A stretch of DNA of 64,000 bases from Pycnopodia helianthoides (GCA_032158295.1 CM063246.1:14419168-14483167), one strand, 5' to 3'. Shown: positions 32,476 to 44,935, counted from the first letter of the stretch. Notes: generated by a model not told the origin, from the sequence alone. Numbers and translations: made by a program.

Positions 32476-32656
32476 CCAGTGTAAATTGTAATAAAATAAC
32501 ATTTGTGTTTGAAAGAGTAAATTTAATCACATTACATTGTTTTTCAATAAACACGCAATTCAACCATTTGATTCATCAAAGATTTGTCTTGCTCATTTAT
32601 TGCTTATTTCACTTAATCAAAGTAGGTAACTCGATCTGGGGCTTTTCAGAACTAAC

Positions 32657-32847
32657 CTCTCTTTGCCGTCTTTATCTTTCCAGATCGATGCCTCGCCGTG
32701 GTCTTAATACTGTCTTTGACTTTTCAAGGAGTTGACGGTTCACTGCGAGTGACTGCATCTACGGATCCTTCCTTGCTTCCTGCTCATTATTTCTGCAAGT
32801 TGTCTCTCTAGTTGTTCCAACCTTGTCTCGTGATCTGTAGCACCCAC
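32657..32847 (-). pseudogene. LRRCC1: LRRCC1 linker exon with broken frame
   Basis: Acceptor CCTAG, donor GTTAGT. The first part reads VGATDHETRLEQLERQLAEI then MSRKQGRI, a helix like vertebrate KLQKLDDQILQLL. That frame hits TGA shortly after. The donor is in phase with exon 31257 only in another frame (DAVTRSEPSTP, stop, KVKDSIKTTARHRSGKIKT). As assembled the exon therefore needs one frame shift and crosses one TGA. Its length (191 nt) is one off the value required by the neighbouring phases. Sequencing error, an unseen micro-intron or genuine decay would each explain this. Confidence 0.6.
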
Positions 32848-32919
32848 CTAGGAGGGTTTGGGAATACAAAATAAATACATGTGATGCTACACTAAAAAAA
32901 AACAGGCATTTCCTGCCAA

Positions 32920-34316
32920 AACTCAGCTATTTCACACCCATTTAACCCTACTCCCAAGAAGGGGGAATTGTTCCACACCCCTGTCAACCCTACTCCCAAG
33001 CAGGGTAGCTATTCCACACTCCTGTTACCCTACTCCCAAGCAGGGGTAGCTATTTCACTCCCCTTGTCAGGGGTAGCTATTCCACACCCCTGTTAACCCT
33101 ACTCCCAAGCAGGGGTAGCTATTTCACTCCCCTGTTAACCCTACTTCCAAGCAGGGGTAGCTATTCCACACTCCTGTTACCCTACTCCCAAGCAGGGGTA
33201 GCTATTTCACTCCCCTGTTAACCATACTCCCAAGCAGGGGTAGTTATTTCACACCCCTGTTAACCCTACTCCCAAGCAGGAGTAGCTATTCCACACCCCT
33301 GTTACCCTACTCCCAAGCAGCGGTAGCTATTCCACACCCCTGTTAACCCTACTGCCAAGCAGGGGTAGCTATTCCACACCCCTGTTACCCTACTCCCAAG
33401 CAGGGTAGCTATTCCACACCCCTGTTAACCCTACTCCCAAGCAGGGATAGCTATTTCACATCCCTGTTAACCCTACTCCCAAGCAGGAGTAGCTATTCCA
33501 CACCCCTGTTAACCCTACTCCCAAGCAGGGATAGCTATTTCACACCCCTGTTAACCCTACTCCCAAGCAGGAGTAGCTATTCCACACCCCTGTTAACCCT
33601 ACTCCCAAGCAGGAGTAGCTATTTCACACCCCCGTTAACCCTACTCCCAAGCAGGGGTAGCTATTCCACACCCCTGTTAACCCTACTCCCAAGCAAGAGT
33701 AGCTATTCCATACCCCTGTTAACCCTACTCCCAAGCAGGGGTAGCTATTTCACACCCCTATTAACCCTACTCCCAAGCAGGAGTAGCTATTCCACACTCC
33801 TGTTAACCATACTCCCAAGCAGGGGTAGCTATTCCACACCCCTGTTAACCCTACTTCCAAGCAGGGGTAGCTATTTTACACCCCTGTTAACCCTACTGCC
33901 AAGCAGGGGTAGCTATTCCATACCCCTGTTAACCCTACTCCCAAGCAGGGGTAGCTATTCCACACTCCTGTTAACCATACTCCCAAGCAGGGGTAGCTAT
34001 TCCACACCCCTGTTAACCCTACTCCCAAGCAGGGGTAGCTATTCCACACCACTGTTACCCTACTCCCAAGCAGGGGTAGCTATTCCACACCCCTGTTAAC
34101 CCTACTCCCAAGCAGGAGTAGCTATTCCACACCCCTGTTATCCTACTCCCAAGCAGGGGTAGCTATTCCACACCCCTGTTAACCCTACTGCCAAGCAGGG
34201 GTAGCTATTCCACACCCCTGTTACCCTACTCCCAAGCAGGGGTAGCTATTCCACACCCCTGTTAACCCTACTCCCAAGCAGGGGTAGCTATTCCACACCC
34301 CTGTTAACCCTACTTA
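32920..34316. repeat. 42-bp satellite array
   Basis: About 33 units of CTACTCCCAAGCAGGGGTAG plus CTATTCCACACCCCTGTTAAC, with a regular TTAACC/TTACC alternation. Each unit is partly palindromic (CTACTCCCAAGCAGGGGTAG). It begins about 73 bp upstream of the acceptor of exon 32657-32847. Confidence 0.95.
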
Positions 34317-34978
34317 ACAGGGAAAATTGGAGAAAATAAACTTGACAATATGAGGGAGAAGATCAAGTTTACACACACATGCATGTTTCCAGGTCAAACT
34401 AGAGGGATTAAATAAAAACGATATCAGACAGGATTTAAACAGATGGCTATAAGTTGGCGGAGAAATGTCGGCAGAGGACAAATTACAGCAGCATTCCGGA
34501 TGTGTTGTGGAATGGTATCCCGCAGTCTGGGTAATTTGACAGGCCTTGCGCTTAAGCTTTTTGTAAAGTAGTCCGCCGGGCCAGTAAACTGTGCATCTTA
34601 CTTTCCCCCAAGGAAGTTTTAGTAGCCCAGATTTCAAACAGGAATTGCCATAAATGTAATGTTCTGATGTGTTAATGTTTAACGATCACAACCAGTTTAA
34701 TGATCAAATGAAGTTATATTCACACACTCAATAACAATTAACACATTTTATACATTAATTATTCACATCTGAAAAGGAAGAAATGAGCATTTTGAACAAG
34801 TAGGTTACACAGTTTTTAGTAGCCCCACAGGGCAAGTTGAGGAGGGGTGTTTACTAGCCCATAGCATTTTTTACTAGACAATGTACGCCGGGCTAGTGTT
34901 AAGGGCGAGCCCTGTTTGACTGAAACAAAACCAAAGTTTGACTTGGATGGAGTTGGGTTAATTCTTTCTTATTACTAC

Positions 34979-35044
34979 CTTCAAGACGTAGTCATTTGGT
35001 GTCAGAATGAAGTCTTTTCCATTGTGAAGACAATGCTTTGCATA
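34979..35044 (-). CDS. Small candidate LRRCC1 exon (YAKHCLHNGKDF...)
   Basis: A 66-nt phase-0 open exon of 22 codons behind a strong TTTCTTTTGTAG acceptor with donor GTAGTA. It reads YAKHCLHNGKDF then ILTPNDYVLK. It chains in phase 0 to the exon at 32847 and from 35544. I do not recognise these residues in vertebrate LRRCC1, so membership rests on strand, spacing and phase only. Confidence 0.5.
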
Positions 35045-35194
35045 CTACAAAAGAAAAGACAATTAAAGATAAAGAAAACGTGATATCAACTGTGAATGAC
35101 AACTTCATTACTATTTAGTTATACGTTTAGAGAAAAATATCTGATGCAAATTACAGATGCAAGTTTAAATCTTGATTTGAACTTGCCTCTTGTC

Positions 35195-35290
35195 ACAGGC
35201 CATGCTTGGTGTTCTAATGGTAAAGATATCTGCTTTAGAATGCAGGGGTCTTGCGTTTCAATCCCATCCGCGTAGGATGCATTTTTTTTT
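35195..35290 (+). mobile_element. tRNA-derived SINE type 5
   Basis: TTCTAATGGTAAAGATATCT, GCTTTAGAATGCAGGGGTC and a GCGTTTCAATCCC B box. A relative lies on the minus strand at 40.70-40.77 kb. Confidence 0.65.
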
Positions 35291-35543
35291 CCAAGAAGTC
35301 TGAAAGCACTTAGTATACAGTGCAAGTTATTACACAACTTTTAAAGGTAAAAACAAAAGAATATTCTTTAACGTCATTGCAATTGTTCCATCTACTAACT
35401 TTAAACAAAACTTTTTGACAACTTTGAAACTTTGTAAATAATTAAAGTATTGTCACCCTTCAGTATGCAAAGCATGTGAGCACTCTACTAAATCGCTAAC
35501 TTGTCTGCTGCCACCTAGTGTAAAGAAAGTCTCCAATACTTAC

Positions 35544-35594
35544 CTCTACTTTGAAGAGATTGACAAGAGGTGCAGCTCCGATCAAGGATTTAAT
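35544..35594 (-). CDS. Small candidate LRRCC1 exon (IKSLIGAAPLVNLF...)
   Basis: A 51-nt open segment of 17 codons, IKSLIGAAPLVNLFKVE, with a good GTAAGT donor but a poor pyrimidine tract before its AATAG acceptor. It is phase 0 at both ends and would join YAKHC of the next exon. It has an amphipathic, leucine-rich character. It is not recognised beyond that. Confidence 0.4.
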
Positions 35595-36109
35595 CTATTG
35601 CAGCTCGGCTGTTGGCCCGGCCAAAAGAGAGGTCCCAGTGTCACAGATCGCCTGGCAACCAGCCCCAACCACCATTGCAGAACTTTCCTAGCGGGCATTT
35701 TCTCTGTCCCTTGGTAGCCTTGTAGTCGTAAGTAACAGAAAAATTGTGATTTCCAGATTTGGGTAGGGGTTAGAAGAGGGGAGGAACAAACAAGTAGCAA
35801 TATACAACAAACAATAGATGATTCTCCAAAAGTATGTGTCCAAGAAACAAGCATTGTTAGAGTCTTGAGGTAAACAAAAAAAGAGCTTTTGTCAGGAAGC
35901 GGGAAAACGATGCTGATGTTGGCATTATAGTTCACCACTTAACTTCTCACTTAACATCGGGAATTCTTTTCAGAACACCATCACTACTAAAAAGAGATTT
36001 GTCCACAGTTTTACCAGACCCTAAAGTGTCTCCCACACCAATCAGAGCTTGGAATTCTTCTTATCAAATCAGGACCGTAGGAGTGGCAGGCCTGGAATTT
36101 CATCTTTGA

Positions 36110-36240
36110 GAGGGCAAGGCCAATTCCATTTTACAAAGGGCACTACCATTGGAAAATCTTAAAGTCTATGGGCAACTTTTGAAGGGGAACCAAGGCCAAG
36201 AGCAGGGCGACAGATGCCATGGCCTCTGTGGTCTCTGTGT
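36110..36240 (+). repeat. Dispersed repeat, TTTGAGAGGGCAAGGCCA type, copy 1
   Basis: Shares TTTGAGAGGGCAA, TTTACAAAGGGCACT, GAAAA-CTTAAA, ACCAAGGCCAAGA and GCCATGGCCTC with 52.43-52.57 kb. Confidence 0.75.
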
Positions 36241-36719
36241 AATTGGAGTGGGGAAGTGTAGTGGTGGTGATGTGGTGGGGGGGGGTTGATACTTAAAAAT
36301 AATTGACTGCTTTCTCTACCAACCTTGAGGGACAGAGAGCTCTCATCAGGAGTTGAGGTATACCAGGGAAAATGTAGACATTCCAAGCACAGATCAATGG
36401 GTATGAATGCTGCTCACCAGTCTTGAGATTCAAACGGTATAAAAGCCTCACTGACTGGGCACCAACATGTAGTAATTACAAAATGTACGGGATAAAATAA
36501 TGTCAATAATATGAACAACATTAATCAGAGTTTATAAATCACCTTATGCAATGCCTCAAAGTGCTTTACAGAAAAATGTATTTAACATAAATTTGATCAA
36601 GTCATGAACCCATTGGTCCCAAAGCCCATTCAGGAAGTTGTCAAACTCTGTAGTAGGATATTGGCACTGCATGCAGCGCAGGTACATGTACAAATCACTT
36701 AGTAAAGGGCCAGAGTTGT

Positions 36720-36886
36720 AACATTATCCAACAGCCACTTTTTGATTCTTTATGAAATAAAATAGTATATTATTTACTAAAATGATAAATATATTAATTG
36801 CTTTTGTTGGAATTGTTGGTTACCATGGTAACAACAATGAATCATAAATGTCAATGAGTGAAAAAGTGGCAGTTGGATATGAACAT
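36720..36886. mobile_element. Foldback element
   Basis: Arms ATTATCCAACAGCCACTTTTT / AAAAAGTGGCAGTTGGATAT lie about 120 bp apart, with GTTACCATGGTAAC near the centre. Confidence 0.7.
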
Positions 36887-36889
36887 TTT

Positions 36890-37525
36890 CCGGGCTAGGA
36901 TGTGTGCCATAGCTGATTGACAGAAGTAGGCCTAGTGCCAGTGCACATGGTCACTACATAAGATAGAGGAATGACATTTCTAGTAAGTATAATCATGGAG
37001 GAAGGAAATGCACTGACAGCATTAAACATGTTAAATCGATAGCTGTAATGTCCGGAAATTGGGCACAAATGGTCTGTTGGCGTTCATTCCTTGCTCTATG
37101 ATTCAATCAAAACTTACCAAACATGTCTGAGGTCAGCTTGGAATTTGCAACCATTCTCCGACAGGCTGTTCGCTGTGACTATAGAGTGGTTTGATGTGAT
37201 TTCCGATTACCAGCAGATGATGACAGACGGCAAACGGATTCTTAAAAACAAACAACAAACCGCAGCACATGTTGTTGTTGTGGTGTGGTCGGTGGTGGGG
37301 GGGGGGGGCATTATAGTATAAGACGGACGGCAGGGGGCGCTTCATCACTGAAATTTAGAATTTTCTGAAACTAATGGGCGGAGGTAAAAGCGCGTCGACA
37401 CTTTTTGTACACGCTTAGGCATAGCCTTGAGGCAGTGCTCCAATTCTCGTGGTTCCCCCCCTGAATTTTCAGGAGATTGACCCGATGATTGATTTTAAAA
37501 TTAATGATGAATTTTTGTAAATCCC
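36890..37525. other. Intron/intergenic DNA, no gene seen
   Basis: Unassigned except a G12 run at 37297 next to GTTGTTGTTGT. Confidence 0.4.
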
Positions 37526-37919
37526 TTAAAGACACTGGACACCTTTGGTAGTTGTCAAAGACCAGTCTTCTCACTTGGTGTATCTCAACATATGCACAAA
37601 ATAACAAACCTGTGAAAGTTTGAACTCAATTGGTCGTCGAAGCTGCGAGATGAGATAATAATAGAAGAAAAAACACCCTTGTCACCACGAAGTTGTGTGC
37701 TTTCAGATGCTTGATTTCGAGACCTCACGCGTGAGGTCTCAAAATCAATTCAAATATTTTACTGAGAAATTACTGCTTTCTCAAAAACTACGCTACTTCA
37801 GAGGGAGCCGTTTCTCACAATGTTTTATACTAACAACAGCTCTCCATTGCTCGTTACCAAGTAAGTTGTTATGCTAACAATTATTTTGAGTAATTACCAA
37901 TAGTGTCCAGTTCCTTTAA
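37526..37919 (+). mobile_element. TTAA MITE family B, copy 2
   Basis: 394 bp, TTAA-bounded, central GACCTCACGCGTGAGGTC intact. Confidence 0.88.
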
Positions 37920-39085
37920 GTCATATTATGACTTCTGTTTCTTTCTTGTGTCCATTCAATTGAACGCTTCCGTAGGTTCCAGTTTGCAATTGCAGTTATA
38001 AAGTTATGTTTTTAATTAACCAATGAAGTGGGGGCAGACTAAATGCTTAAACCTTCCAGCCTCGTTTTAACAGCCTTGATTTGAACGGAAGAAAGGGCGG
38101 AAGATGGGTGCATTAAGTAAAGGCCGACCAAAGCCTCCCCAATCCCCCATGTCTCCAGAGAAAAAATTCCGACAGCCGTTCTACGGACGAATCAAAACAA
38201 TTCTAGACAATAATGCAAAACAAAAATCGGCCTTTGCCCCCATTCCATTGATCTTTTCGTCCAATTTCTACCTTTGTTAAAATCTATTCTTGTTTCCCTT
38301 CTTTCAGTTTGTCATTTACTTAATATGGATGGTTTCAAATTTAAGCTTTTTACCTCATGAACTAAAAAATATCTTAATTATAAAGAACTCAAAGTTTGTC
38401 ATTATTTTATTACAACATATTTCCTCTAACTTTCAATTAACAGTCAGACAGTTGTCTCGATTTATGTATTTCTGTTTATTGATTTATTTTAACTCTTCAT
38501 ACATTGCAATGAGTACAAATTACACGTAGCTGTCGAAAATAATTTACGAAAAGTAGGAAAACTTTCGACAAAACATGGATGGAACAACAGGGCATTGAAA
38601 AAAAAGCACACAATGTTTTAGCCCAAAACTTAGTAGATTTGCATCACTAACAGATATGGCCAGAAAAACTAACCGATTACATGAATCTTGGATATAAAAT
38701 TACCAAGAATGTTATTCTTGTTTGGGCATTTTGTTAAACTGCTTTGGGACCTCAATTCTCATTCAGTTTCTGAGAACTTGTTCCCGCTAGTGAAACGATC
38801 ACACTCAACGCAAGAGAAGATTTCATGTTAATTTCCTTGCACACTTCCAAAAAGAATTCACTGAAAATAAAGTTGTACCAGCACCAATCCTAAAGAGAAC
38901 TGTTTCAGGCATTTTACATATCCCTCTTATCACTGTTCCTCATTTTGACTGAAACAATGAAAACAATCTTGATATGCACAACTTCCTCCAAGTTGTGAGC
39001 ATGTTTTCAATATTCTGCATGTATTTTTAATCGAAAGTATAACAACAAAATCCTAAATGACATAGTTCAAATGATACGAAATGGC
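37920..39085. other. No feature seen
   Basis: AT-rich. The 79-codon plus-strand frame near 38.3-38.5 kb is hydrophobic low complexity with no splice or family support. Confidence 0.4.
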
Positions 39086-39089
39086 ACTA

Positions 39090-39260
39090 GTAAGGGTGGC
39101 TGCTTCATTTTCGAGCATAAAATCGAACCTGAAGTTTTCGCAGAAAATTGACAAAGTCAAGCATTTTTATCAAGTTTTTACCCAATCCATCCCCATTTCA
39201 TGCTCTAAAATGATACAGTAGGCACTACTGGTGACTTTTAATAAAACTTCACCCAGTGTA
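39090..39260 (-). repeat. Relative of the 7.15-7.67 kb repeat
   Basis: GAGCATAAAATCGAACCTGA, AGCATTTTTATCAA and GACTTTTAATAAAACTTCACCC match the 7.2/7.6-kb pair in part. Confidence 0.5.
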
Positions 39261-39456
39261 TTTGCAATATTTGGGGGAATATGATAAGTCCTTGTCTAAA
39301 TTTGACATTAAATTTGATCGTTGAAAATGTGAAAATCATAAGGTTGATAGGAAAACATTAATTTTTTAAAAACAGGGGTTGCAGTTGCTGCTGCCAAAAC
39401 CTTCAATTCAAACACAATCCATGTATGGCTAACACAAATAATTCTAAGCTACATAC

Positions 39457-39827
39457 TTAAAGACACTGGACACCTTTGGTAATTGTCAAAGACCAGTCTT
39501 CTCACTTGGTGTATCTCAACATATGCACAAAATAACAAACCTGTGAAAATTTGAACTCAATTGGTCGTCGAAGTTGCGAGATAATAATGGAAGAAAAAAC
39601 ACCCTTGTCACACGAAGTTGTGTGCTTTCAGATACTTGATTTCGAGACCTCACGCAAATATTTTACTGAGAAATTACTTCTTTCTCAAAAACTACATTAC
39701 TTCAGAGGGAGCCGTTCTCACAATGTTTTCTGCTATATTATCAACAACTCTCCATTGCTCGTTACCAAGTAAGTTTTTATGCTAACAATTCTTTTGAGTA
39801 ATTACCAATAGTGTCCAGTGCCTTTAA
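39457..39827 (+). mobile_element. TTAA MITE family B, copy 3
   Basis: 371 bp, TTAA-bounded. The right half of the central palindrome is deleted (GACCTCACG followed directly by CAAATATTTT). Confidence 0.87.
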
Positions 39828-40702
39828 GTTCTCCTTCAAACTGCAGGTTATTTGTACATCGTAAAGGCTTACATACTGCCCTTATTATCAGGCCTAACCA
39901 CTTCACGTCGGATCCCGGAGCTCCCTCTATTTTTTTGAAGTCAACTGAATGGCTGACGGGCATATTTTACCCGGTTACTCCATTGTGTAACATGCACAAG
40001 CATGCACCCATGCTACGGTTTTATTTACACTGTACATAGAGGGACAGAGGGTTACTGGAATTCACGCTCAAAATCTCCCTTTTCCCGAAGGGTTGTGTGT
40101 AATGCCCAATTCCAGAATAAATGTGACATAGAAGAATGGACATGCTTCCACCATTGTTTATCACTGTAGTTGATTTTGGCCGTGGCCGAGGTTTTGCGAA
40201 CAAAGTGATTGCATACTCATTTTTTTAATAACAAATCCCTGTGATTATTATGAAAACTATTGTTGTTTTTCCTTTGTCAAGTCAGGGTTTCATTGTGACA
40301 ATGATATTTTCAAAGGACAATGATTCCTCCGGAAGCTCTAAAAAATTCCTTAAAATAATACTGCACAGAGGCACGGAAAATATTGTTGAACACCGACCTG
40401 AAGTGGTTAAATGCTGCCCTTACATAGCCATCAAATTATAAACCAGCGAGATAGATTATTAAAGACCTTTCAACAAAATCTATTCAGTGAAAATGTCAAA
40501 CAAAAATACGATCTTAAAAGAGGGGGATTATACAACGTTGTTCATTCCAGACGTGAGCTTTAGAATGACCCTTTGTAGGCTGATTGAGACTAGGTGAAAT
40601 GCTGAAGCTGTTTGCAGAAGCTATCGGACATTTTGTGGAGATTTTGTTAAATTTGTTACCCTATGCACCGATGCATGATAAGCACTGCACACTCAGTCCT
40701 GG

Positions 40703-40765
40703 ATTTTTCAAAGTCACGGCCCCCGCATTCTAGAGCAGATGTCTTGACCAGCGAGCGTGCCCGGT
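40703..40765 (-). mobile_element. tRNA-derived SINE type 5 fragment
   Basis: Minus-strand TGGTCAAGACATCTGCTCTA with GAATGCGGGGGCCGTGACTT, matching 35.2 kb. Confidence 0.6.
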
Positions 40766-40966
40766 GACGAGAGGCAAATTCAAATTGGTTGCAATGGAGA
40801 GTGTAGGACCTATCGGCGATCCGGCCGCATCCACTTCCGATCCGGAGCCATTAAACAGTTTTAGCCTATACAATGTGTCTTTGATGCCGCCCTCATAATA
40901 AAGCCATCTGCTCGGTAGCTTCGTCCATATTTGGCTGCTGTATACTCGATGATGAGCACGATATCT
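40766..40966. other. GC-richer segment open in several frames
   Basis: The minus strand has a TGTGTAG acceptor followed by open frames (IVLIIEYTAAKYGRSYRADG in one, IKDTLYRLKLFNGSGSEVD in another). The plus strand has a 34-codon frame starting MESVGPIGDPAASTSD. They cannot all be real and none is recognised. Confidence 0.3.
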
Positions 40967-42333
40967 ACACACACACAGAAACAAGCGAAGATGACAAGTT
41001 AACCAAACCAAGAAGTTTTACAACAAATTTGAAATGCTTAGAAATGCAAAAGGCAAGCTTGCACACTAACTTGGGCCAATTTCCTTACAAACATTTGCTA
41101 CGCAGAGTACCAGACTAGCGTGTTTTGCAAACAGGGGGGAGGGGGGATGGCAGGGGCAGGAACATCCCCCGCTCAGAATCTTGCCTCCTCTCCCCCCACT
41201 CAGAACCTTTGCCACCACGAGATGGAATAGAAAACAAAAATAAAGTACCCCTCAAACTACGTAATTGCCCCCACCCCTTCAAATGAAAATGTATGGTATA
41301 ATACACCTCTGTACGTCAGACACTCTGGGCAGTTTTCCATGCAATTTGGAGGCAACCAGCTACAACTGTATGCAAAAGAAACACTTCGGCAGCACAAGAG
41401 ATACTCTTATGGCGGTAACTCACCATCCTCAAGAAAATGATAAGAAAACTGAATTTTGAACAGTTTTTCTTCTTGGAGATTGCCTGGAGCTGGTCGCCTG
41501 TAATTTACCTGACACGGCCTCTCATTCTATAGGTTTACTGTCTGATCCAAAATGAAGGCCATATAAATGAGAAAATCTACAACTCCAAAACAACCAAAAT
41601 CCACTCTTAATTGAAGCAACATACTTGAGATAGTTGAGGTTTAAACCAGAGGTTACTTGGAGTGTTTTTTCCCCCGCATGGAACATGATCATTTCAGATA
41701 AAGTTAGACACAAGAGACAGGCAGAAGTCTGTATTTTCTACACAACCTTGAGGTTTTTAGATTGACAGCTTGCTAGAATGTGATGTTTTCCAACATTGCT
41801 TTGCCAGAACTAGAAGCTGTAACCTAACAGGGTATAGACGCTCCAGAGAAAGGTCCACCATAAAAACATACTTTGCTAAAGTCTTCTGTGAATATTCTTA
41901 AAATAAATCTTCAGAACTGTTTTGAAATTCGTACACCAACAATCCGTTTTAATACAGAAGGGAATTTCTGGTAATAAGAGGTGGGAAAGAACATGACAAG
42001 AAGGTCTTCGTTATGATTAAGTAAAATATCACACTTCTGACGCAATGTTACTCCTGCAAAAATTGAGACATAATATAATTATTATTTGTTTTTAGTGTAA
42101 GAAGTACAGATATTCAGCTATAGTGCAGTAGTCTTGTACAGGTTGGATTAAGGTAACATGATGGAAATTAAATTGAGCCCGAACTCAAGAAAAGGCAGGT
42201 TATCAGGGGGTGTGTGGGGTCACTATTGTTGGGGCACAGGCTTCTCCAAATTGATGTCCGTGCCCCCTGGGTACCCCCTATTTGAAATCTGAAAACTTCA
42301 GATAAATTACCAGGCCAGTAAAATGTACATCGT

Positions 42334-42402
42334 CAACTAACACAGTCGGCCATTTTATTGAGTCAAACTTTTGACTCCACAAAATGGCCGACCGTGTTAG
42401 TT
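42334..42402. repeat. Near-perfect hairpin
   Basis: Arms AACTAACACAGTCGGCCATT / AATGGCCGACCGTGTTAGTT with TTGAGTCAAA / TTTTGACTCC inside and almost no loop. Confidence 0.88.
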
Positions 42403-43830
42403 CGCAAAGTTCAAGGAAAACCACGCAATTTCGAGGCATATTTGTGTGGATCATTGTATTCTACTTTTAAAACATCTTTCTAACCATTAGCATTTTATAA
42501 CAAACGGTTACAAACGCTTTTTATAGACCAACTCGACCGATCAAAGGCAACGTGTACCTTTAAATTTATACTTTTAATGTTCTTGAAACCATTTTTTCCA
42601 TTTACACGCAGAAAATGTTTTTTTGTTTAACCAGTCACGTCAGATTATCTTTATAAAAAAATGTTAATGGCATAACAAGAGCGCTGAAAAGGGGCTCAAT
42701 TATAATGGAAGCTACAGTGTTTTAATGGGCAGAAGTGCCCTCTGGAGACAAAATTTGTGCACCCCCCTGTGCCCCCTAAAATGTTACCCTTGTGTCGGCG
42801 CTGTTGGGTTATAGACTGAGCTAAACAATAAAAAAAAATCAAAATATTTCAAAATGGCAGCTCATCGGTGAATACATTAATGTGAATCTTTTCCAATAAA
42901 AAACTCTTTGCAGATGCTGCGAATCCACACACAGTCAGCTTCTTCTACAAGAGGTCTTCCTCTCTCCAAAAACAGAAAAGCAGGTGTTGTTCTAAACAAG
43001 TTTGTTGAATGCGATGTACCCATTTTGCAAACCATGTGGGGGGGGGGGTCTGGAAGGCAGAGAGTATTGCCCTACTTGAAGGTTGGTGCACCTATACATC
43101 TATTGTTAGCCTATACAGGTGTGGAGATTTGCCACGAATCCAGAAAGATCCCATAATAGTTTCATATCCACCATTAACTTTCATTACGATTTATTTGTCA
43201 ATCTCCACAACCACATCAGATCAGTGACCACAAAGAGGATTTACTGGTAAAAGTTGGATTCTTCAATCCCATTAGAGGAAGAATAGGCAAAATGGCTTGA
43301 ACCGAGGCCAAATGGATCAAATATTGACCCTTCCGACATCTAACAACCCAAACTATTTCATTCATCGATAATCTGTTTGACTATCCGAGTGACCGCCGTT
43401 CCGGGTTATGGCCCTAGTTTACATTGAGGTCATTTGGTTATCAATTTAATGTATTTGTCTGGTCGCACTTTTAGGTACGTTGATTATTACATTACACCTT
43501 GAGGGGCAATTATTATTTTTTGGATTCACAGTGGTTTGGACTATTTTACGACCTTTGATCAAAAGTTTGTTGTGACCAAAGGTGAGGTCACTCAAAATAT
43601 AACTGTTTTGTTCAGGACACAGACAATATTTATGACAGTTATATTTTCCGGTCGTCATTTAAAACTTGTACGGAGTGCCAAAGTCCGTCGACGACGATCA
43701 AGGCGCTTCATTTGAAGATTTTTTTTTACAAACTAAAGGATGGGTTTTAACTTACACGTTAGTTTTTATTGCAAGTGAAATACTGGTCTTAAAGGTGCTA
43801 CATCAGTGTGTTTCCTATAAACAAATTGAT

Positions 43831-43953
43831 GGTTCTCACACTAATCTTGCGACACTGCTGATGTTTTCGCGAAACTTCTGCTGGAGCCAGCAGTTTCGCG
43901 AGAGCCAGGAGCTTCGCGAGAGGGCAGCAGTACCGCGAGATTCGGTGAGAACC
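43831..43953. repeat. Long GC-rich hairpin
   Basis: Outer GGTTCTCAC / GTGAGAACC, inner AGCAGTTTCGCG-type arms, and CTGCTGG / CCAGCAG at the centre. The arms contain several CGCGA motifs. Confidence 0.8.
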
Positions 43954-44069
43954 ATTTCGCTAACACCGCGACTAACATTTAGCGACATATATACCCACAC
44001 CTTTAAGTTAGACTTGTGGACAAGTCGTAACTTTTGACCGACCTGTCTCTCAAAATGGACATTAATATA

Positions 44070-44225
44070 AGCATTGACGTCATCACGCCGCCATCTTAGA
44101 GGTAAAATGATGACGTAGCAACGGGAAACGCACATCTATGAACGCGGGGCGCACAGAATCGGCCAATGAGTAACCTTCTTTTGACCCCCAGCCGAGGGCG
44201 CCCTACTGAAATGACGTCGTGTGCA
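44070..44225. repeat. CRE/CCAAT/CCGCCATCTT repeat, second copy
   Basis: Contains TTGACGTCATCACG, GCCGCCATCTTAGAGGT, GGGCGCACAGAATCGGCCAA and ATGACGTCGT; it is collinear with 9.32-9.50 kb in part. Confidence 0.5.
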
Positions 44226-44935
44226 TAAGGGTTACACTGAAGTGAAACCTGGCAAAGGGTATAATGGCCTCTGAAGTGGGAGTTGAGATTGCCAGTAGAA
44301 GAGCTGACTAAGGGTTAATACCAGAAAGGCCAGACAATGCCTTTAATTCCAACAGACAGGAGGGGCCTGGGTCAACGGACCAATAATATTTTCGGAATCG
44401 GTGCCAGTCATAACAAACATCAATTTAAAATGAAGTGTTTTGTCTAAGGGTCCTACGCTAGACTAATCTACTCGCTGAAATATCAGGAAATTGCTTGATT
44501 CCCTCCAAAAGAACAGGGCGATTGCGTCTAATGACACAGGCAACTGGTTTGCTTCGTAGGGCAGTGACCAAAAGTTGTTTAAGGGTTTAAAAAAATGTTT
44601 ATGTTTTCACTTCTTGGCACCATAACATTAGGTGAACAACTTGAAAACAAGTTGTGTTAGAACTATTTAAACGTAAAATAATAAGATTGGGAGCAACAAT
44701 TGCTAGGTGATGGCCGGTGGGTCTCTCCACACTAATGCATAAATCTGATAACATTTTAAGCAAGCCATGATGGGAGAGCGATGGAAAGGCACGGGAGAGT
44801 GACAAGTTTTGTCCAAGTTTCAGGTTCACAGTAATGCTGTGAATTATTGTTGTACCCAAAAGTAAAGGTGTCACAGTAATTTATGAACAACAAGGTAATG
44901 GATAATTATGAACGTGCAGAAAATTCCTGACTAGA

